From Flavobacterium sharifuzzamanii (GTDB lineage: Bacteria; Bacteroidota; Bacteroidia; Flavobacteriales; Flavobacteriaceae), in assembly GCF_003254585.1 (NCBI RefSeq), contig NZ_QJGZ01000038.1, forward strand, positions 124,001-188,000: a stretch of DNA of 64,000 bases, read 5' to 3'. Position numbers and translations under genes: made by a program. The notes under the pieces were generated by a model that was not told the origin of the DNA, ran no database searches, and worked only from the letters and a program-made list of their open reading frames with translations. Shown here piece by piece: positions 18,322-26,807 of the stretch; position 1 is the first letter of the stretch, and every line of letters starts with the position of its first letter.

Positions 18322-19027
18322 TTTTAGTTCTTTGATTATTAGTTTGTTGGTTTAAAAGTAATAATTTATGATGTATGGTAACCAATTGCTGTATTGAAAA
18401 TTTTAATGAAGATGGCATATTGTCAATCGCTTTCTGTTTCGTTTCATATTCATTTCTGTCTTCATAGTGGGTTATAGATACCAAGAGATTTTTATCTTGG
18501 AAAACAGGCAGCCTTGGAAAATCATTTTCTTTCATTTCGCTTATCCAAAAAGAGATATCAATACTATTTATAGAATTCAGAAACGGAATGTACTCTTCGC
18601 CAAATAGCTTTATTACTTGTTCTAGTGTGCTATTGCAGATATAGAAATCAATAACTGTAATACCTTTATTCGTTTTAAGATTTGAGTTTTTGTATAGTGG
18701 TTTTAACAGATAAACATTATCAGAGTTTATCATCATTTCATTTGCAGCATTTCCGTTTTCCTTCCAGACAGCACTTTCACAATAAAAATCATTTAAAAAT
18801 TTTATTCTTGTGCTCATGTCTTTAAAGCCACGAAGCCAAACGAATCGGTCATTTGAGTTCTCAATTTTAAATTCCCCCAAAGTGTAACCGCCTAATTTCT
18901 GCATTGGTTCAACAAATTTCGTGTGAAAAAAATCACTGAATGAGTCGGCTAAATTTGGTTTCAATAAATAATTACGAACTTCCAAAACTTGAATATTTTC
19001 TGAGTCTTCTAGATTATTGTAAGCCAT
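18308..19027 (-). CDS. NIPSNAP-family protein
   Basis: This 239-residue protein begins with the NIPSNAP signature (VLEVRNYLLKPNLADSFSDFF, then GGYTLGEFKIE and RFVWLRGFKDMSTR) and has a second ferredoxin-like half (GITVIDFYICN). NIPSNAP domains are dimeric alpha/beta-barrel folds of mostly unknown enzymology. It is first in an operon with the lipocalin-like gene and is read away from an HxlR regulator across a 128-bp shared promoter region. That arrangement suggests induction by a redox or electrophile signal. Confidence 0.75.
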   Translation of the reverse strand: MAYNNLEDSENIQVLEVRNYLLKPNLADSFSDFFHTKFVEPMQKLGGYTLGEFKIENSNDRFVWLRGFKDMSTRIKFLNDFYCESAVWKENGNAANEMMINSDNVYLLKPLYKNSNLKTNKGITVIDFYICNSTLEQVIKLFGEEYIPFLNSINSIDISFWISEMKENDFPRLPVFQDKNLLVSITHYEDRNEYETKQKAIDNMPSSLKFSIQQLVTIHHKLLLLNQQTNNQRTKNDAN

Positions 19028-19083
19028 ATTTTTCTATTTAAAATGTTTACACAAAGTAAATTAAACAATATCTTTACGACAAG

Positions 19084-19104
19084 TAGGTACAATTTGGTAC
19101 CCTA
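19084..19104. promoter_or_regulatory. Candidate HxlR operator in the divergent promoter region
   Basis: TAGGTAC, six bases, then GTACCCTA form an imperfect inverted repeat containing two GTAC cores. It is placed between the divergent NIPSNAP and HxlR starts, where an HxlR-family autoregulator would be expected to bind. Confidence 0.4.
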
Positions 19105-19155
19105 TAGACTAAAAGTATATTAATGCTGATTATCAGTATGTAAATAAATTGAAAA

Positions 19156-19479
19156 ATGATAAAAAAAAATAAAACGGCCTATTGTCCCGTTGATTATGCT
19201 TTTCAAAGAATTGGCGGAAAATACAAAGGAAGAATCTTATGGTATTTGAAAGATGGCATTATGAGATATGGGGAGTTAAAAAGAATTGTAGAGGGAATAA
19301 CACCCAAAATGCTTACTCAAACTGTAAGAGAATTGGAAGAAGATAAATTAATTATAAGAAAGGTTTATAAGGAAGTGCCTCCGCGTGTAGAATACCGTCT
19401 TTCGGAAACGGGAAAAGAATTAATTCCGTTTATTGACCAGATGCGAATTTGGGGAGAAAGACAAATGGCTATGGAATAG
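19156..19479 (+). CDS. HxlR-family winged-helix transcriptional regulator
   Basis: This 107-residue protein is the size of a minimal HxlR regulator. Cys10 in YCPVDYAFQRIGGKY is the conserved N-terminal cysteine used by many members (YodB/HypR type) to sense oxidants or quinones. The winged helix follows (GRILWYLKDGIMRYGELKRIVEGITPKMLTQTVRELEEDKLI), with the wing VPPRVEYRLSETGKEL. It probably represses the divergent NIPSNAP operon and itself. Confidence 0.9.
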   Translation: MIKKNKTAYCPVDYAFQRIGGKYKGRILWYLKDGIMRYGELKRIVEGITPKMLTQTVRELEEDKLIIRKVYKEVPPRVEYRLSETGKELIPFIDQMRIWGERQMAME

Positions 19480-19590
19480 CCTTTTTAATTTCTTTTTGAA
19501 AAATTTTCAGCATTAGAAAACAAATCATTTTATTAAAAAAATATATACTTTTAGTAATTGATTACTAACTGACTAATAGACCCAAAAAAC

Positions 19591-20538
19591 ATGAATTCTG
19601 AAAACCAAAAAAACGAAATAAACCGACGCAAATTTTTGCAGAACACTACATTAGCGGCTGCTGGAATTTACTTGGGTATTTTAGGTACGCCTAAACTATT
19701 CGGAAATGTCTTGATGGATAAAGACGCTAAAGGCATTCCAGATGTTAAACTGAATAATGGCTTGAAAATGCCGATACTTGGATTTGGAACTTACGGACTT
19801 AGCGGCGAGGTTTGCCAAAAATCTGTAGTTGAAGCCATATCTTCAGGTTATCGTCTTATTGATACTGCAAAAGTGTACGGGAATGAAGTAGAAGTAGGCA
19901 AGGCAATAAAGCAAAGTGGAATAGACAGAAAACAGCTTTTTGTTACTTCAAAATTATGGGTTGATGATGCTGGCTACGAAAATGCTAAAAAAGGTTTTGA
20001 AGAAACGCTAAGAAAATTGCAATTGGACTATCTGGATCTGTATCTTATACATCGTCCGAGAGGTGATGTAAAAGGATCTTGGAAGGCAATGGAAGAGCTT
20101 TACAAAGCAGGAAAAATAAAAGCTATCGGAATTAGCAACTTCGATCCTGCGCAATTGGCAGATCTTTTGTCTTACGCTCAAGTAAAACCAGTTGTAAATC
20201 AGATAGAAACTCATGCTTATTATCAGCAGACAAATGACTATAAGGTGTTAAAGCAGGATAATATACAAATGCAGGCTTGGGCGCCTTTTGCAGAAGGACG
20301 TAATGGTCTTTTTACAAATGAAGTATTAACTCAAATTGCAAAGAAGCACGGTAAAACTACTGCACAGGTAAGTCTAAGATGGCATTTCCAGCGCGGTATT
20401 GTGGCTATTCCGAGATCTTCTCAAAAAACACATATTCTAGAAAACCTTAATATATTTGATTTTAAGCTTGATGATAATGATATGAAAGCGATTGAAAAAT
20501 TGGATTTAAATAGAACTCAGTTTCCAGAATGGAGTTAA
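19591..20538 (+). CDS. Aldo/keto reductase with N-terminal Tat-type signal
   Basis: This 315-residue NADPH-dependent oxidoreductase of the AKR superfamily carries the catalytic tetrad Asp91 and Tyr96 (DTAKVYGNE), Lys121 (TSKLW) and His154 (LIHRP). The cofactor loop is IPRSSQKTHILENL. Unusually, the N-terminus (NRRKFLQNTTLAAAGIYLGI) is a twin-arginine-type signal, so the enzyme may be exported folded. It could serve carbonyl or quinone detoxification, which would fit the HxlR and AraC/SDR neighbours. It converges with the AraC gene, 22 bp apart. Confidence 0.88.
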   Translation: MNSENQKNEINRRKFLQNTTLAAAGIYLGILGTPKLFGNVLMDKDAKGIPDVKLNNGLKMPILGFGTYGLSGEVCQKSVVEAISSGYRLIDTAKVYGNEVEVGKAIKQSGIDRKQLFVTSKLWVDDAGYENAKKGFEETLRKLQLDYLDLYLIHRPRGDVKGSWKAMEELYKAGKIKAIGISNFDPAQLADLLSYAQVKPVVNQIETHAYYQQTNDYKVLKQDNIQMQAWAPFAEGRNGLFTNEVLTQIAKKHGKTTAQVSLRWHFQRGIVAIPRSSQKTHILENLNIFDFKLDDNDMKAIEKLDLNRTQFPEWS

Positions 20539-20560
20539 GGTCGGTTTAAAACGTTTGTTA

Positions 20561-21364
20561 TTACATTATCTGCTTAGGAGAAATGCCATATAGTTTTTTA
20601 AATGCGTGTGAGAAATGAGATAAGTTTTCGAAACCTACCTCAAGATACACATCGATTGGTTTTTTCTTTTTTTCTGCCAATTGATAATAGGCCAATTCAA
20701 GTCTTTTATGAGTAAGCCATTTTTGAGGAGTACTATTAAAATGTTTTTTGAAATCTCTGTTGAATGTTGATAAACTGCGACCGGTAAGATAGCCTAGTTT
20801 TTCTAATGGCATGTTAAACATAAAATTGCGTTCCATAAAACTAATTAGATCGATTTTACCGGGTTCATCAAAATTTGCGAGTACATTATCAACATTTTTG
20901 TCAATTTCTCTCAAAATGCTTAAAGCCTCAATTATTTTTAAAGAAGCTAAATCCTCTGAGAAATGGCTTTCTAAATCAAAATAAGGAATAAGTGAACCTA
21001 GACAGCTTTCTAATAAAGGATGGTTCTTAAAACTATAAATTTTGTTTTCAGGTACTGGTTGCTTTACAAGTTCAATATTCTGATAAAAGTTTTTTAGCCG
21101 TTCAACAGAAAGATGCATCACAACCGTTTTATGTGGTTCTCCGTTTGAAGGATAATTGATGATAGTGGCAAGTTGGTTTCTTGGTATTAAGAAAATATCT
21201 CCTTTCTTAAAAAGAAAGGAGGCATCATACTGTATAATTTTTGTTTCACCAGAAATAAACCAGATCAGCATGTGATCATCAAACATAATATCTGATTTGA
21301 AGAATTTATCCTCGTAGCAGGAAAGTTTAATTTCTGGAGTTAAATATCTTGATATGTGATCCAT
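20561..21364 (-). CDS. AraC-family transcriptional regulator
   Basis: This 267-residue regulator has an N-terminal cupin-like sensing domain (about 1-150) and a C-terminal double helix-turn-helix (about 180-267). The latter is recognisable by PLEKLGYLTGRSLSTFNRDFKKHF and VGFENLSHFSHAFKKLYGISPKQI. It lies 94 bp downstream of an SDR gene on the same strand. It probably controls that SDR; a pair of GTCA direct repeats 22 bp apart lies upstream of the SDR. Confidence 0.9.
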   Translation of the reverse strand: MDHISRYLTPEIKLSCYEDKFFKSDIMFDDHMLIWFISGETKIIQYDASFLFKKGDIFLIPRNQLATIINYPSNGEPHKTVVMHLSVERLKNFYQNIELVKQPVPENKIYSFKNHPLLESCLGSLIPYFDLESHFSEDLASLKIIEALSILREIDKNVDNVLANFDEPGKIDLISFMERNFMFNMPLEKLGYLTGRSLSTFNRDFKKHFNSTPQKWLTHKRLELAYYQLAEKKKKPIDVYLEVGFENLSHFSHAFKKLYGISPKQIM

Positions 21365-21458
21365 AACTAGTTGATGAATTTATCTTTCATGTCTGCGCAT
21401 GTTAAGATTTATTATTGCAAAGATAGAAAGTATCAGTTCTTTTTATTTAAAACTCATA

Positions 21459-22460
21459 TTAGTTTGCTAAGTTTAAGGACACGCCTGTCATTTGCTCACT
21501 TAAATCCCATAATTTTTTAGCATTGTTTTCATCGAGAGAATAAGGTTGAACACCATATATTCCGATGCTTTCTTCAGATGCTAATGGTGCAATATCTGCA
21601 TCTTCACAATAAACTCCCCCAATATTGTCAAGTAAAGGACTTGTTGCGCACCATACAGTTGTAGCAGCGCCCTGTGGAATCGATTTTAATCTTGCAGCAA
21701 CTTCAGGAAGCATATTTCCGTCTGCATCTAAGAAACCCATTTTTTGAAATAATTCCAACGAAGCTTCTCTTGCTAATTCTGTCCCGCCAATTGAACCAGG
21801 GTGAAGCGAGTAGGCTCTTATATTGTATGCTTTTATACGATTATCAAGCTCAAGTGAAAATAAGTTACATGCCGTTTTTGATTGTCCATAGGCCTGTAAA
21901 GTTTCATATTCCCGTTCAAGGAAATTAGGATCTTCAAAGTTGAAAGGCGACATATGGTGTCCAAGCGAAGACACATTAATGACTCTTGCGCCATTAGCCT
22001 TTTTAAGTGCAGAAAACAGCTTTAATGTTAGATGAAATTGCCCTAAGTAATTAGTAGCCAGTTGAGATTCGATTCCGCGGCTGTCTCTGCGTAAGGGAAC
22101 CCACATAATTCCAGCATTATTTATAAGTAAATGTAAAGCTCTGCCTGAGGAGATAAATTTATCTGCAAACGCAGTAATAGAATTAGGATCTATAATATCC
22201 ATTGCTTCTATTTCTACATTTTTAATGCCCTTCAAGTTGTTTTTAGCTTTTTCGATATCCCTTGCCGCTACGATTACTGTTGCGCCAGCATTTGCAAGTG
22301 TTTTAGTAGTTTCTAGACCTATGCCTGCATTTCCGCCCGTTACAATTACATTTTTTCCCTTAAGACTAATTCCTTTGATTACATCATTTGTTGTTGATAA
22401 TGCATTAAACCCTGAATTAAGCGGTTGCTGTAACGATCCTTGATAATTGTTTTGTATCAT
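21459..22460 (-). CDS. Short-chain dehydrogenase/reductase
   Basis: This 333-residue NAD(P)-dependent enzyme has the cofactor motif TGGNAGIG (41-48), NNAG (114-117), a catalytic Ser in INVSS and the YxxxK pair Tyr191/Lys195 (AYGQSK). The length and the long C-terminal extension match the retinol-dehydrogenase/WW-domain-oxidoreductase-like SDRs common in bacteria. The substrate is unknown. It is transcribed toward the AraC regulator and is probably controlled by it. Confidence 0.9.
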   Translation of the reverse strand: MIQNNYQGSLQQPLNSGFNALSTTNDVIKGISLKGKNVIVTGGNAGIGLETTKTLANAGATVIVAARDIEKAKNNLKGIKNVEIEAMDIIDPNSITAFADKFISSGRALHLLINNAGIMWVPLRRDSRGIESQLATNYLGQFHLTLKLFSALKKANGARVINVSSLGHHMSPFNFEDPNFLEREYETLQAYGQSKTACNLFSLELDNRIKAYNIRAYSLHPGSIGGTELAREASLELFQKMGFLDADGNMLPEVAARLKSIPQGAATTVWCATSPLLDNIGGVYCEDADIAPLASEESIGIYGVQPYSLDENNAKKLWDLSEQMTGVSLNLAN

Positions 22461-22798
22461 TTTTTTAATTATTAAAAGTTATGATGCAAAGTAAGGCATA
22501 CTTTAAAGGCTTGATTTTGTTTAAAAAGTCAATTTACTTTGTTCAAAATGTCATTCAAATTATGAGTATAAAGCTGACAATAAATTAAAATTTAAAAAAA
22601 ATGCTCATCCAAAACTAAAATGAAAAACACATTTATAAAAAATATCTACGGATATCCAATCATCTCAGGCGAATTTATATCTGCTTAAATTCCCATTCTC
22701 TTTTTTCTAAAATTTGTGTTCTAATACCGTTTTGCTGTACTGCAAGACATTAAAACCAACAAGTATTTAAAACCAAATTAATCAAACAAAAAAAAGGC
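22461..22798. other. 338-bp divergent promoter region
   Basis: It separates the SDR (leftward) from the DUF1266 cluster (rightward). Apart from the possible AraC sites I see AT-rich sequence. A 22-codon reading frame at 22620-22688 has no supporting feature. Confidence 0.5.
22528..22556. promoter_or_regulatory. Possible AraC-type direct repeats upstream of the SDR
   Basis: AAAGTCAATT and AATGTCATTC occur with their GTCA cores 22 bp apart, about two helical turns. This is the usual layout for AraC-family dimers. They lie 68-96 bp upstream of the SDR start. The match is short and the regulator link is inferred from adjacency. Confidence 0.3.
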
Positions 22799-23497
22799 AT
22801 GAGCACATTATTTTTAATTCCAGTTGTATTGGTAATTGCAGGAGTAGTTTTTATGATTTATGTGAATAAGAAACACAAGGTTGCAAAAGGAGAAATTGAT
22901 TTAAATTTTGAACGAACAAAATATGACCAATACAAGCAAGAATTATTGGCTAATGATTTTTCACAATTGAAACATTGGATGAAAGGTAAATCTATAGACG
23001 CATTTACTTCTGCATCTGTACCTCAATCTACAAGCAGTAAAGTTCAGGAAATCGTAACTGATGGTCTCAAAAATGTAGCATTATCTACAATTGGCGTAAA
23101 ACTGAGAAGAGTAGAAACAGATTGTTTTTGGGTTCTAAGCGGAAACGATTTGCATTTCTTTACAACCAACACTGTGGGCGAATTAGACGATCATATTGTT
23201 TTTGATAATTTCAGAATTGAAGATGCTAAACTTGAATTTGGTGGTGTTTTGAAATCGCAATTGGGTGTTTATTCTAAATCTTCAGAAGAATATTTGCCAA
23301 AAACACATATCATCACTTTTTATATTGATGGAAGTCCGCTGTCGCTTGAAATTCATGATAGACTTAATTATGTAACAGCTCCAGAAGATATGCTAAACTT
23401 GAAAAAACAATTGGAAACTAGAGCCAAATATCAAGTAGTAGGCGAAAGATTTGTCTCTGTTTTACAAAACAGAAACCCTAATTTAAAAGTAGCTTAA
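22799..23497 (+). CDS. Membrane-anchored protein of unknown function, DUF1266 cluster
   Basis: This 232-residue protein has one N-terminal transmembrane helix (LFLIPVVLVIAGVVFMIYV) followed by a basic patch and a soluble mixed alpha/beta domain facing the cytoplasm. It shows no motif I recognise. It is the first of three tightly spaced genes (gaps of 6 and 3 bp), the second of which is a DUF1266 protein, so the three probably act together. Confidence 0.7.
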   Translation: MSTLFLIPVVLVIAGVVFMIYVNKKHKVAKGEIDLNFERTKYDQYKQELLANDFSQLKHWMKGKSIDAFTSASVPQSTSSKVQEIVTDGLKNVALSTIGVKLRRVETDCFWVLSGNDLHFFTTNTVGELDDHIVFDNFRIEDAKLEFGGVLKSQLGVYSKSSEEYLPKTHIITFYIDGSPLSLEIHDRLNYVTAPEDMLNLKKQLETRAKYQVVGERFVSVLQNRNPNLKVA

Positions 23498-23503
23498 ATA
23501 ATT

Positions 23504-24217
23504 ATGGGATTCTTTTCAAAAATTTTGAATTCATTTCAAAGCATTAAATTGAACAACCAAAATGCTGTAAAAGGTTATTTATTAGATCATTTGCTTGTTG
23601 GTTCCATGTATGCAGAACAGCAATCAGCTTACTTGAATTCTTATGAAACGGGTTTAAACAGATCTGATATTGCTACATTAACGGGAGATTACTGGGGAAT
23701 ATATAATAGAGACCAAGCGATTGAAGTGCTTCAAAATCTGCACGACAGAAACCAAGACGCAAATATGGAAATTGTATACAGAGCGTTTGAGGATAGAGAA
23801 AATTATGTTGAGGTTTTAAAATCTAATCTGCCAAAAGAAAGAGGTTTGTTTGAACATTATATAGAGCTATTTAGAACACTAAATGATATTGTTCCAGAAT
23901 TAATAGAACAAAATATTTTCACAGATTTTTCTCAAATAAGAAAGATCAAAGACAGCGGTTGGAATTACGGAAGAGGCGCTTTTTTAGCCCGCTGCTGTTA
24001 TGATTTGGGATATCTTTCAGAAAATGAAATGAAAGAATATTTAGAAAAATGCCATGCCGATTTGAAAAAATATTGCACCACTTGGAAAGAATACACCACG
24101 AGCTATATTTTTGGAAGAGCAGTTTGGGGCGGAGCAAATAACAGCGGAATGGTGCGGATTGCAGATGACTTGCTTACTAATGACAATAGTCCGCTTAAGA
24201 ATAAAACATATCTCTAA
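23504..24217 (+). CDS. DUF1266 domain protein
   Basis: This 237-residue soluble protein has a C-terminal half (about 140-225: SGWNYGRGAFLARCCYDLGYLSENE, then WKEYTTSYIFGRAVWGG) that carries the DUF1266 signature of Trp, Gly-Arg and the closing FGRAxWGG. The family is found in enterobacterial YbeR/YbeU-type proteins and is of unknown function. It lies in the middle of a three-gene operon. Confidence 0.8.
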   Translation: MGFFSKILNSFQSIKLNNQNAVKGYLLDHLLVGSMYAEQQSAYLNSYETGLNRSDIATLTGDYWGIYNRDQAIEVLQNLHDRNQDANMEIVYRAFEDRENYVEVLKSNLPKERGLFEHYIELFRTLNDIVPELIEQNIFTDFSQIRKIKDSGWNYGRGAFLARCCYDLGYLSENEMKEYLEKCHADLKKYCTTWKEYTTSYIFGRAVWGGANNSGMVRIADDLLTNDNSPLKNKTYL

Positions 24218-24220
24218 ATT

Positions 24221-24664
24221 ATGCCGAATGAAACCATTCGGTGTTTAAAGAAAAAAGTATTGATTGCGGCAATACTTTTTACAATTACTTATATGGAGAT
24301 TTGCTGGTCTATAGGAAATTTTTCTGAAAGAATATCATTGGGTTTTTTAGATTGTTCTTTTGTTGAAAATGTGTATTTAATGTCTATACTGACAGCCATT
24401 TTCTTAACAATAGTGTTTTTGGTATTTTCTTTCATAAAAAAAATCTATTTAAAAAGCGTAATTGAGATGATTGTTTTAATTCCGATTTGGGTTTTATTGA
24501 ATTACGCCATTTTTGTTGACCACAAATCTTCATGTAGTATTGGCACTCTTCAAGAAGAATTTTTCTATACAATTTTACTTTCTATTGTGCCTGTTTTGGT
24601 AGTATCAATTGCGGTTGTACTGTTTGCCGATTATATCTCAAGGACAAAAAAAGTGCGACAATAG
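24221..24664 (+). CDS. Small four-helix membrane protein
   Basis: This 147-residue protein has about four hydrophobic segments (VLIAAILFTITYMEI, VYLMSILTAIFLTIVFLVFSFI, MIVLIPIWVLLNYAIF, FFYTILLSIVPVLVVSIAVVLF). It starts 3 bp after the DUF1266 gene. No family is recognised. Confidence 0.65.
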   Translation: MPNETIRCLKKKVLIAAILFTITYMEICWSIGNFSERISLGFLDCSFVENVYLMSILTAIFLTIVFLVFSFIKKIYLKSVIEMIVLIPIWVLLNYAIFVDHKSSCSIGTLQEEFFYTILLSIVPVLVVSIAVVLFADYISRTKKVRQ

Positions 24665-24697
24665 AAACCTAATTATCTAAAAAGCCTCTTCGAAATA

Positions 24698-24728
24698 TTT
24701 TTCAACTGCCCGTTATTGCATAATTTTG
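24698..24728 (+). promoter_or_regulatory. Candidate promoter of the DUF1826 gene
   Basis: TAATTTTG at 24721-24728 fits the Bacteroidota -7 consensus TAnnTTTG and lies 35 bp before the ATG at 24764. The -33 position holds only a T-run. Its position argues against translation starting upstream at the TTG of 24716. Confidence 0.4.
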
Positions 24729-24763
24729 TGGGGTACAAAGCCATTAGCTTTTTATATTCTACT

Positions 24764-25462
24764 ATGAGCAATATATTTTCTGACAATAGCCAAATAGGAG
24801 TAGTGTCTACTTTTTCTGAACTAGTGCATACCGATTTCAAAGGAGAAATGAATGCCTTATGTTGGCACAGAAATTTGGATGGCGATTTTGAGGAAATTGT
24901 AAACAAGCTGTCTTTAAAAGAAAATATAACCGAAGTTACTCCCGAAGATTTAATCACGCTTCAACTCTCAGAAAAAGGAAGTATAGCAAGAGAAATAATC
25001 TTAAACGATTTGCAATTATTAGCCGATTTTGGAGCTTCGCCTTCGCTTAATTTACTGAAATGTTACGAACGCGATGATGAATTTGATTTCATATCTACAG
25101 ATGTATATTCATTTCACGTTGATCGTTCGCCCATTGCAACCGATACTTTTTTATGTACTTATCACGGGGCAACAAGTGATATTGTGGCTAATTCGCAAGC
25201 AGAACAAAAAATCTTAATTCCAGAAATTCGAGAAAAGCTAAAAGAACTTCATGATGGAACAGAAGAGGAGTTTGAAGACTTTTTAAAAGAAAATTACTTT
25301 GATCTGCATTATCAGCTTCATCAAAATGCAGAACCTGTTAATTTAGGACTAGGACATCTTTGGCGCTTGGCAGTAGATCATCCAAAACAAGAAGTATTGC
25401 CTTGTGTTCATAGAGCGCCTGTAGAAAATGATGGCAAATATCGGCTGTTGTTGATTTGTTGA
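24764..25462 (+). CDS. DUF1826 family protein
   Basis: This protein of about 232 residues starts at the ATG of 24764 (MSNIFSDNSQIGVVSTFSEL). An upstream in-frame TTG at 24716 would precede the -7 element and is unlikely to be used. The body shows the DUF1826 pattern: an N-terminal CWHRNLDGDFEEIV, then FHVDRSPIATDTFLCTYHGATSDIV, and a C-terminal HLWRLAVDHPKQEVLPCVHRAP. Conserved His, Asp and Cys residues suggest a possible metal or 2-oxoglutarate-oxygenase-like site, but the function is unknown. It converges on the ParE gene. Confidence 0.75.
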   Translation: MSNIFSDNSQIGVVSTFSELVHTDFKGEMNALCWHRNLDGDFEEIVNKLSLKENITEVTPEDLITLQLSEKGSIAREIILNDLQLLADFGASPSLNLLKCYERDDEFDFISTDVYSFHVDRSPIATDTFLCTYHGATSDIVANSQAEQKILIPEIREKLKELHDGTEEEFEDFLKENYFDLHYQLHQNAEPVNLGLGHLWRLAVDHPKQEVLPCVHRAPVENDGKYRLLLIC

Positions 25463-25525
25463 AAAATCAAGACTCTAGAGTTTAAAATTCTATAAAAAAA
25501 GTATTCTCAAAAAATTAAAACCGCT

Positions 25526-25804
25526 TTAAAAGTCTTGCCTTCCAATAATGGTAATGATTTCTACGCGTTTATTTCCGTTAATTTGGTAATAAATGGTATC
25601 AACGCCACAAACGCAATAGCGATATCCTGTTTTAATGTGGTCAGCAGATGGAAATAAAAAAGGATTTTCTTCTATTTTTTCAAAACAATCATAAAACATA
25701 TTAAAGTAGTTATCAGCTTGATTAATGCCAAATTTACTAACACCATAATGATAAATTCTTTTTAAATCTTCTTTGGCTTCGCTACTTAAATAATAGCTAT
25801 ACAT
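25526..25804 (-). CDS. parE: ParE/RelE-family toxin
   Basis: This 92-residue type II toxin opens with YYLSSEAKEDLKRIYHYGVSKFG and ends with the typical VEIITIIGRQDF strand of ParE-type proteins. ParE toxins usually poison DNA gyrase, while the related RelE toxins cleave mRNA on the ribosome; ParE is favoured by the ParD-type partner. Its start overlaps the end of the antitoxin gene by 8 bp, which indicates coupled translation. Confidence 0.88.
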   Translation of the reverse strand: MYSYYLSSEAKEDLKRIYHYGVSKFGINQADNYFNMFYDCFEKIEENPFLFPSADHIKTGYRYCVCGVDTIYYQINGNKRVEIITIIGRQDF

Positions 25805-26042
25805 TAGGCAAATCCTTTTTAAATTCTGCTAACATTTCTTCTCTAGTTTGTTTTTCTGCAAAACCACTTTTTTCTCCCTTTTCTATTTTAGCTCTCACAA
25901 ATTCATAGTATTCTTCTTTTGAACGAGCTTGCTTAATCAAATAGTTAATAGCTTCACTTTTACTGCTAAACTCTTCTGTATCAATCTGATTTTTCAACCA
26001 TTCATCATTTAGAGCAGTTAATGATATACTTTGTCGTGTCAT
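25797..26042 (-). CDS. parD: ParD-family ribbon-helix-helix antitoxin
   Basis: This 81-residue protein has an N-terminal ribbon-helix-helix DNA-binding segment (MTRQSISLTALNDEWLKNQI) and an acidic or basic helical C-terminal tail that wraps the toxin (SRKEEY-type helix, TREEMLAEFKKDLP). It would neutralise the ParE toxin and repress its own promoter. The perfect palindrome 20 bp upstream is the obvious operator. Confidence 0.88.
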   Translation of the reverse strand: MTRQSISLTALNDEWLKNQIDTEEFSSKSEAINYLIKQARSKEEYYEFVRAKIEKGEKSGFAEKQTREEMLAEFKKDLPNV

Positions 26043-26061
26043 AAATAATTCAAGTTTTAAG

Positions 26062-26081
26062 TTGGTGTAAATTTACACCAA
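26062..26081. promoter_or_regulatory. Perfect 20-bp operator palindrome of the parDE operon
   Basis: TTGGTGTAAATTTACACCAA is a perfect palindrome 20 bp upstream of parD. A -7-like TAAATTTA lies within it, so bound ParD-ParE complex would block the promoter directly. Confidence 0.75.
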
Positions 26082-26171
26082 GTTTTGAAATAAAACATGA
26101 TTTATGATAAAATAGTTTTCTAATTATAGGGATAATGAAGTAGCAAAATACTAATTGCGTATATTTGATAC

Positions 26172-26807
26172 ATGAACAAACAGACATCTTTTTCGGTATG
26201 TGGAGAATCATTGTCGGCTCCAATGCATATTTGCGGTTTTTTCGATTCTAGAGAACAGCAATATGAAGTGATTATTCCTTATATTTTGGAAGGTCTGGAA
26301 GCCAATGATAAAGTCATAAACATTCTTGAAGGAAACCGCCATAGTGAACATTGCCGTTGTCTGGCAGATAACGGAATCTCTATTGCTGAAAAACTCTTAA
26401 GCGGTCAATTGGAAGTCCTAGCTTCTGAAAATACTTATATCAATGGCGGTAAATTTGCCGCAGATAAAATGTATGCAACGCTCGAACAAACTTTATTGTC
26501 GGCATCAAGAGCGGGTTATGATAGTGTAAGAGCGTGTGGAGATATGGTTTGGGCTCTTAAGAACCTGCCAGGAACTGATGAACTCTTGGAGTATGAAGCC
26601 AAACTGAATCTGCTTACGCCACAACACCCAGTTTCACTAATTTGCATGTACGATATTAGCAGTTTCAGCCAAAAGGCGCTTACAGATATATTGCTTACGC
26701 ATCCGTATGTGATTAAGGACGGAAAAATTAGCAAAAACCCGCATTATGTAGAACCTTTAGAATTGCTTTCTAGTCTTTCCTCTCGATCTGGTGCGCTTAA
26801 ATCTTAA
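26172..26807 (+). CDS. Stand-alone MEDS-domain protein
   Basis: This 211-residue protein consists of essentially one MEDS (DcmR-type sensory) domain. Hallmarks are HICGFFDSREQQYEVIIPYILEGLEANDKVINIL, SVRACGDMVWAL and the family tail PYVIKDGKISKNPHYVEPLELL. In other bacteria this domain is fused to HTH or histidine-kinase domains and is thought to sense small C1 or halogenated compounds or to modulate signalling. Here no output domain is present, so it may act by binding a partner kinase or anti-sigma system encoded elsewhere. Confidence 0.82.
   Translation: MNKQTSFSVCGESLSAPMHICGFFDSREQQYEVIIPYILEGLEANDKVINILEGNRHSEHCRCLADNGISIAEKLLSGQLEVLASENTYINGGKFAADKMYATLEQTLLSASRAGYDSVRACGDMVWALKNLPGTDELLEYEAKLNLLTPQHPVSLICMYDISSFSQKALTDILLTHPYVIKDGKISKNPHYVEPLELLSSLSSRSGALKS

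Noticed and set aside
22620..22688. A 22-codon reading frame upstream of the DUF1266 cluster
   Set aside because: It has no promoter element, no recognised leader-peptide features and no attenuator hairpin.
24716..24763. TTG start 48 bp upstream for the DUF1826 protein
   Set aside because: A TAnnTTTG element lies inside this stretch, so the mRNA probably begins after it; the ATG at 24764 is a better start.
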